Shown here piece by piece: positions 13,544 to 24,089 of a stretch of DNA of 64,000 bases (position 1 is the first letter of the stretch; every line of letters starts with the position of its first letter). A program made the translations under genes and the position numbers. The stretch spans positions 64,401 through 128,400 of the forward strand of contig NW_015961981.1 of assembly GCF_000497045.1 (NCBI RefSeq). Direction: 5' to 3'. Source of the stretch: Kalmanozyma brasiliensis GHG001. Taxonomy: Eukaryota; Basidiomycota; Ustilaginomycetes; Ustilaginales. The notes under the pieces were generated by a model. That model had not been told where the DNA came from. It saw nothing but the letters and a program-made list of their open reading frames with translations, and did not search any database.

Positions 13544-14978
13544 TGTGACCCGTCCAGCTGTTCGAGGAGACTTCTATGAGTGGTACTTGCTACGGCTCTC
13601 CTGAAGAGGCACTTGTGCGCTGACTGCCTCGGAATGGGTCTCGAGCTGGCAGTCGGTAGTGAGTGCGAGGTAGCAAGTTGCTGTGCGCACCGATGCGTCG
13701 ATCTCTGCAGGTAAAGGGCCCGGTTGTCGTCCCGTCCGGTTGTGAAGGATGATGGTGATGTCGTCGACGGCTGCTGTCCACCAGGTGAGGGGTCGCAAGA
13801 GCGTGCGAAGGGGTATCCTGAGGAGGGAGGTGGTGGTGGTGGTCGCGGTCGAATGGACAAAAGGAAGAAGCGAGAGATTTCTTGTCCGAATTGAACGAGC
13901 AGCTGTGCCGCAAGCGACGATGACGAAGAACCCGGAAAGCTTGAAAGCGGGGAAGGAAAGCAAGAGGGAGAGGATCGTCGTTGGGCGGCTCAGTACGATG
14001 CCCCAGTCGACGAGAGCAAAGGCACAATTGCGCCTCTGTGTCTCGCTTGTGAGCAGCCGTCATTCGAGTGGAGATGCTGCACATGCACGCTCGGCTGGGC
14101 TTGAATATTTCAAAGAATCCCCCCTTTGAAAGCGTGCCGTGCGCTTTCCTTTCCGAGTGCGGGTCAATGCCTGGCAAACGTGACCTCATAGTCTTAGGCC
14201 TGCCAGGCTGCCACACTGCAAACAAAGCGTTTGGAGATCTTCCTCGCAGCCACGAGTTCGCCCGTCTGGCTGAAAGCAAGCGTGCCTGTGCAGCTTCAAC
14301 ATGAGTGCATCTCAGTCTTGGCTCACGTTTCATCTGATGTAAAGAAATCGCTCTGACCTTCATATCGTCTATTGTGATCGAGCTCTGATGGCATCGATTG
14401 TGCCTTCCAATGGACACTCTTCAGGACGGAGATGAGAAGAAGAGCAAGAGCTTCCAGAGAGCCGAGCGAGGCGTCAGGAAAATCGTGGGGATCCGCGGGC
14501 CAATTTGGGTGATTCTCAACGTGAAAGCTTTGCCTTCCGCCTCCGCGTCTCCCACAGGCTGTGGTGTCCCAGCTGACAGCTGACTAATTGTTAGTCACAT
14601 TCACGCGTGACAGCCCGCCAGCTTAACGCGCCGGCCACGAGTCTGATCACACTGTCTGAGCTCTGAGACGCAGACATCACACCACACCAGAGGAGAATGG
14701 CAAAGGTCTTTATCGTATCGAAAGTGTTTCAAAGGGATATCACGGAGGGTGGGTCGTGATCGAAAGGAAGAGAAAGTGGAATCTGAGAAGAAGTTGATGG
14801 TAGCTATCAAGGCAGGGCATCTGGTGTCAGAGGAAGCAAGCTGCACAGTCAGCGACATCGATGCGACCTTCGACCCGGCTCCGCTCCTTTGGGAACCGAA
14901 GCACGGCATCAAAGATTCGGTCGTTGCTACACCGTCCATCTGCTTCTCTCCTGCATTTAACGCCACGTCCGACCGCAT
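13544..14978. promoter_or_regulatory. YPP1 upstream region and TUB2 3' flank
   Basis: 1.4 kb without a supported gene. A 275-codon open frame on the minus strand (13590-14417) has no domain and a composition unlike the coding neighbours. The region holds inverted repeats: TTTCAAAG at 14108-14115 with CTTTGAAA at 14124-14131; TGACTAA-TTG-TTAGTCA at 14581-14597; and the perfect palindrome TCACGCGTGA at 14601-14610, which contains an ACGCGT (MCB-type) core. Confidence 0.5.
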
Positions 14979-16483
14979 TTACTCCTGAACGAGCTCCTCC
15001 TCCTCAATGTACTCGCCCTCGATATCCTCGTCGAGCGCAGTGGCGTCCTGGTACTGCTGGTACTCGGCGATCAAGTCCTGCAAGTTGGACTCGGCCTCGG
15101 TGAACTCCATCTCGTCCATACCCTCGCCCGTGTACCAGTGCAAGAAAGCCTTGCGCTTGAACATGGCGCTGAACTGCTCCGAGATGCGCTTGAACACGTC
15201 CTGGATCGCGGTCGAGTTTCCGATGAACGTAACCGACATCTTGAGGCCACGAGGGGGAATGTCACACTGGGCGGTCTGCACGTTGTTGGGGATCCACTCG
15301 ACGAACTGGGTCGAGTGCTTCTGCTGGAAGCTCTGCATCTGGTCCTCGACGTCCTTCATCGAAACCTTACCACGGAAGTAGGCGGCGCACGTGAGGTATC
15401 GGCCAAGACGCGTGTCGCAGGCCGTCATCATGTTCTTGCTGTCGAAAGCCTGCTGGGTGATCTCGGGGATGGTGACGGCACGGTACGACTGCGAGCCGCG
15501 CGCGGTCAAGGGCGAGAAGCCGACCATGAAGAAGTGAAGACGAGGGAAAGGCACCATGTTGACGGCGAGCTTTCGCAAGTCCGAGTTGAGCTGACCGGGG
15601 AATCGGAGGCAGGTGGTGACACCGGACATGACGAGCGAGACCAGGTGGTTGAGGTCGCCGTAGGTGGGGGCGTTGAGCTTGAGCGTCTTGAAGCAGATGT
15701 TGTACAGCGCCTCGTTGTCGATACAGAAGGTCTCGTCCGAGTTCTCAACGAGCTGGTGCACCGAGAGCGTAGCGTTGTAGGGCTCAACGACCGTGTCGGA
15801 CACCTTGGGCGAGGGCAGAACCGAGAAGGTGGCCATCATGCGGTCGGGAAACTCCTCGCGGATCTTGGAGATGAGGAGGGTACCCATGCCGGCACCGGTA
15901 CCACCACCGAGCGAGTGGGTGATCTGGAAACCCTGGAGCATGTCACAGTTCTCGGCCTCCTTGCGGACGACGTCGAGCACCGAGTCAACGAGCTCGGCAC
16001 CCTCGGTGTAGTGACCCTTGGCCCAGTTGTTACCGGCACCGGACTGACCAAAGACAAAGTTGTCGGGGCGGAAGAGACCACCGAGGGGACCGGAACGGGT
16101 CGAGTCCATGGTACCGGGCTCCAGGTCGACGAGAACGGCACGGGGCACGTACTTGTTGCCGCTGGCCTCATTGTAGTAGACGTTGATGCGGGCGAGCTGG
16201 TCGTCCGAGTTGCCGATGTAGTTACCGTTGTGGTCGATTCCGTGCTCGTCCGAGAGCACTTCCCAGAACTTGGTACCGACCTGGTTACCACACTGACCGG
16301 TCTGAAGGTGGACTGTTGGTGGTCAAAGACGGTGGCAGTGGCGAAGGCACAAATGGAGCGGTACGGTGATGGAGTTGTTCCATATTTCAGACAAAGGCAA
16401 GACAGTGTGTCAGTGGATTGCGTTCGGAGAATATTCGGCGGACCAGACGCAAGGCACAATGAACACTTACCGATCTCACGCAT
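14979..16483 (-). CDS. TUB2: Beta-tubulin
   Basis: Two exons, 16483-16471 and 16312-14979, encode 448 residues. The 13-base first exon gives MREI plus the first base of Val5. The donor is GTAAGT and the acceptor ACCAACAG, and the join restores the universal start [15 protein letters not shown]. The GTP-binding tubulin signature GGGTGAG starts at residue 140. His6, Tyr50, Phe167, Glu198 and Phe200 are all the benzimidazole-sensitive (wild-type) residues. The C-terminal tail is acidic and ends EEEELVQE. Codon use is strongly biased to C-ending codons, as expected for high expression. The 158-base intron carries a plausible CTGAC branch site. Confidence 0.97.
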
Positions 16484-17350
16484 CTTGAAGAAGAGTTAGA
16501 AGAAAGGACGAAGGTGGATCTTGAGTTGGTTGATGACTGTGCACGCAGAAGCCGAAGGGAAACGGAACGAGAGGTCAGAAGTATTCGGAAGAGAACGTGG
16601 TCGTAGTCCAAGCAGGTATGCGATCAAGACGATGACGAATGCGAAAGCTCATCTATAATCGTGGTTGGCTGAGGTCGAGTGGTCCTACAATGCTGCAATG
16701 ATCCATCATCCTCGCCACGAGCCGACCCGACTGCCTGCAAGTCGGTGCTGTAGACCTGTCCCTGCTTTTGGATCTGCTTCTCCCCAGATACAATCTTCCG
16801 TGACCTGAGGACGCTCCGCCCTGCCTGAGCCGTGATGCGTCTCCACGATCGAGACATTCCAAACACTCGAGCCAGTGGCGACGCGTGTCTATGCCTCCTT
16901 TGGCCGGGGGATGCTGATGTCGGAATCCGTTCGAGGAGCGAGGACGACTGAGTGGTGGTCGTCTACATTCGCCGGGGTGAGATGATAAGGCTTTGAACTG
17001 GCCTGACTGCTGAGCGGTCGCTCGTCTCGTTTTGATCGCCTGCCTGTTTGTGGTGCCTTTATCGATGATGCACTTACAGCTTACTGTAGGTGACGCAAAG
17101 GGACCCAAGAAAGGAACTTGCGCCTGATGTCGAAACCGAAAGGTGGTGAAGTGTAGGTCGCGGGCCGGGGATGAAGGTCGCAGAGGTAGAGGATGGTGGT
17201 GGTGATCACTTGAAAGGGAGCGGGGCGCGATTACGGGCTGAACTGGCAGAAAGAGAGAAATTCACACTGGGCACCTGTGTCTGCGCTCGCAAAAGTGTTG
17301 GACTGAGAGGCGGCGGCGGCGGACGGGCGAGACTCGAGACAGGCAGAGAT

Positions 17351-17366
17351 ACACACACACACACAC
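17351..17366. repeat. (AC)n microsatellite
   Basis: A run of eight AC dinucleotides in the tubulin upstream region. Confidence 0.9.
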
Positions 17367-17465
17367 GCAGGCTCTCTCTTCCAAACTGACACACTGCGCA
17401 CGCACGAATGAGGACCGAACACACGCTAGCAGACCAGCGCGCCCACTTCCACAGGTCAAGGCAAG

Positions 17466-17485
17466 GCAAGACAAGACAAGACAAG
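17466..17485. repeat. (GACAA)n pentanucleotide repeat
   Basis: About four units of a GACAA/ACAAG pentamer in the tubulin upstream region. Confidence 0.85.
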
Positions 17486-18169
17486 TGTTGTTCTCTCGCA
17501 CTTTTGTCCTCGTCGCTTCGAGTTGAAGCCCACCCACTCGGCCAGTCTCGTGCGGCCTCTTTTGGCTCAAATTCAAACGCGGCGATTTACACTCGAATAC
17601 AAACGGAAAGATTTGCGACGCATGCCCCAATTCGAGTCCTTTCGCCCGCTGTCTTTCAGAATACAAATTTAGAGCGTTGGCGGGATAGGCTAGACTGGCC
17701 GTGCGCCTTGAGCTTGAGGAAGGGACAGAGCGCACGGAATTTCTTCGTCTGAGCCTTGAAAGCCAGGACGCTGTTTTGCTGCTTGCTCTCTGCTTGCCCA
17801 ACATTCGTCCTCGCTGTCTCATCTTTACTTGCAACACACAGCTCAAGCTAGCCTGTGATTAAGAAAGGCGTCGATCTCTAGGCCCCGTTCGGACAGCTCG
17901 TATCGAAATGAGTAGAGACATCGTGTGGCAGCGAGAGGAAGGCGGTTCACGCAGGCCAGTGTGACTTTAGACAGGAAGAGGGCGCGCGCAGTCTTGTGTT
18001 TGCGAGAGCCCTTTTCTAAAATCACAAGGCACAACAAGAGCGGAGGACGCGTCGCGCGCCTGGCTTGAGCATGGGCCTGACATCCGATCGCCTCGGATCG
18101 GCGATCCAGAATTTCAATCGCGTTTCTTCGTCAAGCCAACTCGCCTTGATGCCTTACGTACTTCTTGCA

Positions 18170-18250
18170 GCTGTATGGCCAGTATCTGCGCCTAACAGAT
18201 ACCTTGCTGAGAGGCCTTACAGCCTCTGGCTTTGCCAGAGCAAGTACAGC
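18170..18250. other. Nested inverted-repeat array, possible structured RNA
   Basis: Four perfect stems fit together in 81 nt. P1: GCTGTA (18170-18175) with TACAGC (18245-18250). P2: GTATCTG (18182-18188) with CAGATAC (18196-18202), 7-nt loop. P3: CTTGCT (18203-18208) with AGCAAG (18239-18244). P4, inside P3: AGAGGC (18210-18215) with GCCTCT (18222-18227). P1 and P3 share a continuous 3' strand, so P2 is inserted into one 12-bp stem. An alternative 7-bp hairpin, CTCTGGC/GCCAGAG (18224-18240), would exclude P4. It is not a tRNA: there is no T-loop consensus. The strand is unknown, and it lies 270-350 bases beyond the MAGO stop. Confidence 0.35.
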
Positions 18251-18522
18251 CAAAGAGTGTGAAGCATAGCGATCATGTCATTTTCTGCGCCATCTTTTTG
18301 CGCTCCCATTTTCACGATCCATACTTTTTGGCTCACGTATACGCAACGCAGCCTCTTTTCATACTGGAGACTGGATAGCACCTGAGAGCCTCACAAATAC
18401 AGTCTGCCACGCCATGCGAGTCCCAGGCTTGTTTAGTGAATGCTTGCTAAAAAGACGGTACAAATACATGTTGCACGAAGCCGTTGCGGAGGAAAGTACG
18501 TGTTGAGGCCTAGCGGCGGTGT

Positions 18523-19331
18523 TTAGGCGATGGGCTTGATCTTGAAATGCAACGAGATGAGGCTGAAGATGAGGCACTGATGGGCATCGAAATGCGCATG
18601 TGGCCAGATGGAGATGGTGCGAGAGGGAACAGAGTCAGTGATGCCATTCAACAGCTGTGAGCCGGCATAGAGGCGGAAGCAGCTGAACCTACCTTGAGAT
18701 CCTGGACGAGATAGTACATGACTCGAAGACCTTCTGGATCGTCGCTGTCTTGCACGTCGACCAGCGAGCCGATTTTGGCCGTCTGTGTTCGCAAAAGGAA
18801 AGTAGCAGAGCTGTTAGTATGCCTTGAACGGCTCTGGAGGGGCTCAAAGCGGCTACTTACCTCGAACGAAATGTGTTCCTTGCCCAACCGCACCTCGAGC
18901 TCCTGTCGGCCCGTCGAGTTCTTCTTGGGCCACTTGGCATCGTCTTCCTGCATGATCTCGCTTTCGTCGACGATGCGACGTAGCTCCTCTACCATGAGTG
19001 GACTGATCCACACTGCGATGCACGGTGAAGTACCAGAAAGAAGTTTCCAGGATGAGCAAGCCAAGATCGAACCTGTAGGAGGGTGAAGTTGTTACCGCAC
19101 TTACTCTCTTTGCGAATCAGGCTGTCGTTGCGGTAGTTCGAGTTGTTCGCATAGCGTAGTCGACCGCGGGAGTATTCGAACTCGAGGAACTCGTGGCCGT
19201 GTCTGCCTTGATGGCCGGTGCTGTGTTGGGAGTGCGTGAAGGGACGCGGGTCAGCTTTTCTTGCCACTGGAAATGTTAGAGAGTCTGAACAGAGCAGCGA
19301 CTTACTAGTACCGAACGTAGAAGTCAGACAT
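18523..19331 (-). CDS. MAGO: Mago nashi, exon junction complex core subunit
   Basis: Five exons: 19331-19306, 19220-19105, 19012-18861, 18782-18693 and 18576-18523. All joins keep frame and give 145 residues, matching the family's usual 146-ish length. Donors are GTAAGT three times and GTAGGT once; acceptors all end CAG. Mago pairs with Y14 and locks the exon junction complex on spliced mRNA. Diagnostic segments are [53 protein letters not shown] and the C-terminal [13 protein letters not shown]. With four introns in 438 coding bases it is by far the most intron-dense gene here. It faces the SURP-like gene across a 209-base divergent promoter. Confidence 0.95.
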
Positions 19332-19540
19332 GCTTGCTGCTGAGCGTTGGCTCGTCTGCTCGTGGTGGATCCGATTGTGGTGAAGGCTGTCAAGGAAGGC
19401 TTGTTCTCGAGAAAGATGGCAGCTCGGATTTCGGAGGTGGAGTTTTCTCGCCGTTCAGGGTCCAACGCTGTCTCGACGCTCATGCATGTCTTGTTCCAAC
19501 TCGCACCCAACATGCTCATCAAGACAGCATCGATCGGAAG
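19332..19540. promoter_or_regulatory. Shared divergent promoter, MAGO / SURP-like gene
   Basis: Only 209 bases separate the two start codons, which point away from each other, so core promoter elements must be shared or interleaved. I see no TATA box. Confidence 0.6.
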
Positions 19541-20632
19541 ATGAGTCGACCAGCCGCGAAGAGGCAGCGCTTCTCGAGACATGCCTCAGAGGAGAATGAC
19601 GGCGAAGATGTCTTCGCATCCTCCTCAACGGCTCACATATTCAGTGCTTCCTCATCGCGATTGACCTCTTCGAGCGACGTTCTGCATCCTTGCTCCTACG
19701 AGATCACCCTCAATCGCGATCATGATCTCAAGCGGTCTTTTCAGCAATCTTCGGTCTCCACTGACCTGGACTCTTGCGGCTCACGTCTTGTCACATGGAC
19801 CAGCGCCGACGGGACGCAGTCCGTGACGACCGATCGATACGATGCTGTGCACCTTCTATCACAGCTGCCAGCCAGACCGGCCCAAAGCACAAAGATCTCA
19901 GAGACGACCGTGGCGGACGACCTCGAATGGTCAGATCTGGACAGCGACACAGAAGATCTCTTCTGCTTGACCGATGTTGAGGCGGCTCAATTTACCCACA
20001 CAAAAGCGAGGGCCGCCTTGGACGCTCAGCGCTCGACACGGTTGGCAGCTCTTTCATCCCCATCCCCTCCCACGCCAGAAGCCATCAGTGACGCTTCAAC
20101 AGGCACAAAAGAAAAGGCGGATGCACCAGCGTTGAGCAGGCCGCAGTTCGAGCTGATGCAAAAGACGGCCAAGGTCATAGCATCTTCCACCAATCCTTCG
20201 ATGCTCGAGCTCAAGATCCTTGCCAACCACGGTGGTGACGAGCGATTCTCTTTTCTCCGCAAAGACGCCAACAAAGACTCACAGAGCCATGCGATATGGG
20301 AAGCGCTGAAGGCAAGCAAAGGTAATATGACCCACGAGGCCGCGTTACAGATGGTCGAGCCTGCAGAAGCAGAGGCAAACAAGGTAGGCGGTGGGGGCTT
20401 GGTTGCGTACGACGACAGCGACAGCGAGTCCGAAGCACAGGCGGAGCCCGTCGGGAACGAGCAGCAAGCAATCGAAGCGGACAAGTCAGAACACAAGGGA
20501 GGACAAGCAGACGAAGGAGAGGCAGACGAAGCAGCGCTTAAAAGGCGGAAACAAGCCGAACGTCTGGCCCGTGCCAAGATCTGGCTCCAATCTCGTTCTT
20601 CTCAACCTTCAATTGCTTCACAGTCCTCATGA
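19541..20632 (+). CDS. Conserved fungal protein with SURP-like motif
   Basis: A 363-residue protein starting at the ATG at 19541 ([11 protein letters not shown]). The frame is open further upstream to 19334, but that extension runs back to the MAGO start codon on the other strand. The middle is acidic ([14 protein letters not shown]). A helical motif near residues 205-260 ([14 protein letters not shown]... [11 protein letters not shown]... RFSFLRK) resembles SURP/SWAP modules of splicing factors: a hydrophobic helix, then an N/G-rich turn, then FxFL. A charged Lys/Arg/Ala-rich helix lies near the C-terminus. An RNA-processing role is inferred from this resemblance and from the divergent arrangement with MAGO. 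It could instead be an uncharacterised conserved fungal family. Confidence 0.65.
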   Translation: MSRPAAKRQRFSRHASEENDGEDVFASSSTAHIFSASSSRLTSSSDVLHPCSYEITLNRDHDLKRSFQQSSVSTDLDSCGSRLVTWTSADGTQSVTTDRYDAVHLLSQLPARPAQSTKISETTVADDLEWSDLDSDTEDLFCLTDVEAAQFTHTKARAALDAQRSTRLAALSSPSPPTPEAISDASTGTKEKADAPALSRPQFELMQKTAKVIASSTNPSMLELKILANHGGDERFSFLRKDANKDSQSHAIWEALKASKGNMTHEAALQMVEPAEAEANKVGGGGLVAYDDSDSESEAQAEPVGNEQQAIEADKSEHKGGQADEGEADEAALKRRKQAERLARAKIWLQSRSSQPSIASQSS

Positions 20633-20810
20633 AATCACACCTCGAAGCAAACAATAATAGTAGAGCGGTGATGCGGACAGAGGCGCGAATGAAGTTAAGG
20701 GAATACTATTGAAATACACTGATGTAAGGGGAAAGAGGGTCACTGAGGTGTGATGCGATGCATGTAGACGTCGACGTCCTTTTGTTGTTTCCATTTGGGA
20801 GGATGAGAGC

Positions 20811-20965
20811 TTAGAACATGCCGCCCATGCCGCCCATACCACCCATGCCGCCCATGCCACCGCCCATGCCGCCAGCAGGGCCCTTCTCCTCAGGAGCCTC
20901 AACGATGCAGCACTCCGAGGTGGTCAACAACGAGGCGACACCCGAAGCATCCTGGAGCGCCGTCT

Positions 20966-20999
<34 letters not shown>

Positions 21000-22559
21000 A
21001 ATCATGTCCTTGTACTCGCCAACGGCAGCGTCGTAGCCGTAGGTGAACTCGCCGGGCTTCTCGAGCAGACGACCGACGACGACAGAGCCCTCCTCGCCAG
21101 CGTTCTCGACGATGGTGCGGGCAGGTCGAGTAAGAGCAGCCTTGAGCATCGACAGACCGAGCTGTTGGTCGAAGTTGGCGGTAGCGACCTCGTTGAGCGA
21201 TAGCGAAGCCTTGAGGAGCGCAACACCACCGCCGGGGAGCACACCGGCCTCGACGGCGGCGCGGGTAGCGTTGAGAGCGTCGTCGTATCGGTCCTTCTTC
21301 TCACCGACCTCGACTTCGGAGGAGCCGCCGACCTTGATGACAGCAACACCGCCAGAAAGCTTGGCGAGACGCTCCTGGAGCTTGGTTCGGTCGTACTCGG
21401 AGGTGGAAGGGTCGTTGATGGCAGAGCGGATCTGCTCGCATCGCTGCTGGAGGCGGTCCTTGTCGCCCTCGCCGTTGAGGAAGATGGTGTCCTCCTTGGT
21501 GATGGTGACAGCGCCGGTGGTGCCGAGCATCTCGGGGGTAGCACGGTCGAGCTTGGTCTCGAGCTCGTCCGAGAAGACCTGAGCGCCAGTGAGGATGCCG
21601 AGATCGCCAAGGATGCTCTTGCGGTTGTCACCGAAGCCGGGAGCCTTGACGGCAGCGACCTGAAGCTGACCACGGAGCTTGTTGAGAATGCAGGCAGCGA
21701 GGGCCTCGCCGTCAATGTCCTCGGCAATGATGAGCAGAGGACGACGGGCCTGAGCCGCGGCCTCGAGCGAGGGAAGGATGTCCTGGAGAGCCGAGATCTT
21801 CTTCTCGGAGAGAAGGATGAGGGGCTTCTCGAACTCGACCTTGGCGGTCTTGACGTCGGTGATGAAGTAGGGCGAGATGTAGCCGCGGTCGAAGCGCATG
21901 CCCTCGGTGATCTCGATCTCGTCCTCGAGGGTCTTGCCCTCCTTGACAGTGATGACGCCCTCCTTACCGACCTTCTCCATGGCGGTGGCAATGAGCTGAC
22001 CGACGTGCTTGTCGCCGTTGGCCGAGATGGTGGCGACCTGAGCGATCTCAGCCGAGGTGGTTACGGCACGCTTGTTGGTCTCGAGGAACTTGATGACAGC
22101 GTCCACACCGGCCTGAACACCACGTCGGAGGTCCATAGGGTTGCAGCCGGCAGCGACGTTCTTGACACCCTCGGCGTAGATGGCACGGGCGAGGACGGTG
22201 GCAGTGGTGGTACCGTCACCGGCAACCTCGTTGGTCTTGTTGGCAACGTCCTGGACGAGACGAGCGCCGAGGTTCTCGAACTTGTCCTTGAGGGTGATGG
22301 ACTTGGCTACGGTGACACCGTCCTTGGTGATCTTGGGACCACCGAAGGGCTGCTCGATAATGACGTTACGGCCCTTGGGGCCGAGGGTGACCGAGACAGC
22401 ATTGGCGAGGAGGTTGACACCGTTGAGCATGGCGGCGCGACCATCGTTGCTGAACTTGACCTCCTTGTGTGCGTTCTTGACGAGAGATGTGGAGAAGCTG
22501 CGGCCCTGAGCGGAAGCGGCCTTGCGGGCCGGGGTAGCGGCGTTGCGGAGAAGAGACAT
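20811..22559 (-). CDS. HSP60: Mitochondrial chaperonin HSP60 (GroEL type)
   Basis: A 582-residue group I chaperonin of the mitochondrial matrix that folds imported proteins with HSP10. The start is the ATG at 22559 ([16 protein letters not shown]); codons just upstream are open but contain no better ATG. Residues 1-25 form an Arg/Ser/Ala-rich targeting peptide. The equatorial domain shows [10 protein letters not shown] and the ATP-binding [13 protein letters not shown]. The C-terminus carries the Gly/Met repeat tail [13 protein letters not shown] lining the folding chamber. No introns. Codon use is strongly biased, as in highly expressed genes. It is transcribed divergently from HSP10. Confidence 0.97.
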
Positions 22560-22857
22560 GGCGGGCAAGACTGTGAGGGTGGGTGTATGACGGTCGAAAG
22601 TGATCCTCCTTGGCAGTGATTATCGACGACAGCGAAGAGTCGAAGATGAAGGACGAAGGAAAAGAGGGTTGTGAGGATACGGATGAGGGTGAGGAAAGGG
22701 AAGGATCGAGATTGAAGCTGAGCGGGGTGAGCAACTCTATCCACTCCAGAAGATCTGGGTTGCTCTGTGGCTGGCCTTGGAAGAATTGACTTTTTGCCCT
22801 CTTCTAGCCGGTGCTCGCTGCTTCCGAAGTGATGGACTTTCTTCCACTCAGCCAACG

Positions 22858-22890
<33 letters not shown>

Positions 22891-23553
22891 GGAAAGGGCC
22901 GCGCTCTCACCCCGATGAGGGTCAGCTCAACTCTTGACAGAGCGCAGCACAAGGGGTGATCCTCGTCCTCTGCTCTCCCGATTGGCACAATTTTGAATTT
23001 TGAGAAGAGAAGAAGAAAGCGTTTTCGGGTTTGTTCCTCAAGCTTCTCCTTGCTTTTTCGCCGGCCTTTCACCGAGAGAAGGATTACTCAATTTGACTGG
23101 GTGCTGAGCCACAGAAATTTCCACGGTTTGGCCCGATCTGAGCCTTCTCCGCAAAAGCTACAGCGGCGGGCTTAGCGGACAGCGTGTTGCTGTTGCACCC
23201 TTGAGACCAACTTCTTCTAGCTCTCGAAGCTTCCAGACTGGCGATGCAGATGCTGTCCCACCCCAACGCATCATGGACAGCACCTTAGCCTTATTCTCTG
23301 CAAATCCATACTGGCTCCGCGAGCAACATAGACCTCAGTTGTTCCCGCGAGTCGTGCGTAGCCATCAGAGAGGTGAAGCTGTCTTGCGAGGACGGCGGCG
23401 AGTACTTTCCGGGTTCCGAGCTTGTTTTTTGAGCCGAGTGAGCCAGCCCAATACGGTGTGTCGCTTTCTTCTGGATCCAAGCCAGATCACCCTCACCATC
23501 TTCTCACTTCGTCACCCATTCTCCTCGATCCCTCGTCAATACCAGCTTTCACA
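22560..23553. promoter_or_regulatory. HSP60/HSP10 divergent promoter with HSE-like sites
   Basis: 994 bases separate the two start codons. Two heat-shock-element-like inverted pairs are visible: GAAATTTC at 23114-23121, and GAAGCTTCCAGAC at 23226-23238, which fits GAAnnTTCnnGAn. A TTGGCACAATTTTGAA element lies at 22982-22997. The (CT)n run is listed separately. Which gene each site serves is unknown. Confidence 0.55.
22859..22889. repeat. (CT)n microsatellite in the HSP60 promoter
   Basis: About 14 CT units with one interruption, some 300 bases upstream of the HSP60 ATG. It reads as a GA tract on the HSP60 sense strand. Confidence 0.9.
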
Positions 23554-24089
23554 ATGGTACGTAGTCTGATCAATAGCGGCGCGCCTAGCGCCGTCCTCGC
23601 TTTCGTATGGCCGGGGAGCAGAGACCTCGCTAAATGGCAATGCCTTCAGAATGATAGCTCTGACTCACTTCTCTTCCGATTCCACACCAACCCGTCTCGT
23701 CGCATCATCCGACACACTCCTACGCTGCGTCTACATCGGCTCGTATTACTCATTCTCTGGTACAATAGGCCACCCAGTCTACCATTCGCTCCATCAAGTC
23801 GGTCGTCCCGCTGCTCGACCGCGTCCTTGTCCAGCGCTTCAAGCCCGAGACCAAGACCTCGTCCGGTCTTTTCATTCCCTCGTCTGCCGCCTCGTCGCCC
23901 CTTCCTGAGGCCAGCGTCATCGCCACTGGCCCCGGTGCTCCTGACAAGGACGGCAAGGTGGTCCCCACTTCGGTCAAGTCCGGTGACAAGGTGCTCCTTC
24001 CTAGCTGGGGCGGCAACTCGATCAAGGTGGGCGAGGACGAGTACCTGCTCATCCGTGACTCTGAGATCCTTGCCAAGATCACCGAGTAG
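23554..24089 (+). CDS. HSP10: Mitochondrial co-chaperonin HSP10 (GroES type)
   Basis: Two exons. The first contains only the start codon (23554-23556), directly followed by a GTACGT donor. The second ends with TAG at 24087-24089. The acceptor is either TACAATAG (exon from 23769, 107 residues, MATQSTIRS...) or the next CAG (exon from 23778, 104 residues, MSTIRSIKS...). The latter aligns better with yeast Hsp10, and both keep frame. Diagnostic parts are VVPLLDRVLVQRF at the start, the mobile loop with ETKTSSGLFIP, and VLLPSWGGNSIKVGEDEYLL near the end. It caps HSP60 and is encoded head-to-head with it. Confidence 0.93.

Larger units (their letters stand above)
16484..18522. promoter_or_regulatory. 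TUB2 upstream region and MAGO 3' flank
   Basis: 2 kb without a supported gene. A 194-codon open frame at 17262-17846 runs through simple repeats and is rejected. Features seen are an (AC)n run at about 17351-17366, a (GACAA)n pentamer run at about 17466-17485, a TTTTGGCTCAAATTCAAA element at 17560-17577, and the nested stem array at 18170-18250. A GTAAGT donor near 17077 and a CACAG acceptor near 16538 on the minus strand could mark a 5' UTR intron of tubulin (weak inference). Confidence 0.45.

Noticed and set aside
13590..14417. 275-codon open frame, minus strand, upstream of YPP1
   Set aside because: No domain; rich in His, Arg and Ser runs typical of chance frames in GC-rich DNA; it overlaps the YPP1 promoter and inverted repeats.
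15138..16499. 453-codon open frame antisense to beta-tubulin
   Set aside because: Mirror of the strongly biased tubulin codons; it also crosses the tubulin intron and first exon. Its Val/Leu/Gly/Glu composition is what complementing such codons gives.
17262..17846. 194-codon open frame, minus strand
   Set aside because: It runs through the AC and GACAA simple repeats and has no recognisable motif.
18170..18250. Nested stems read as a tRNA cloverleaf
   Set aside because: There is a 7-base loop on one 7-bp arm, but no TTCGA-type T-loop, no D-loop GG and a 6-bp closing stem, so it does not fit a tRNA.
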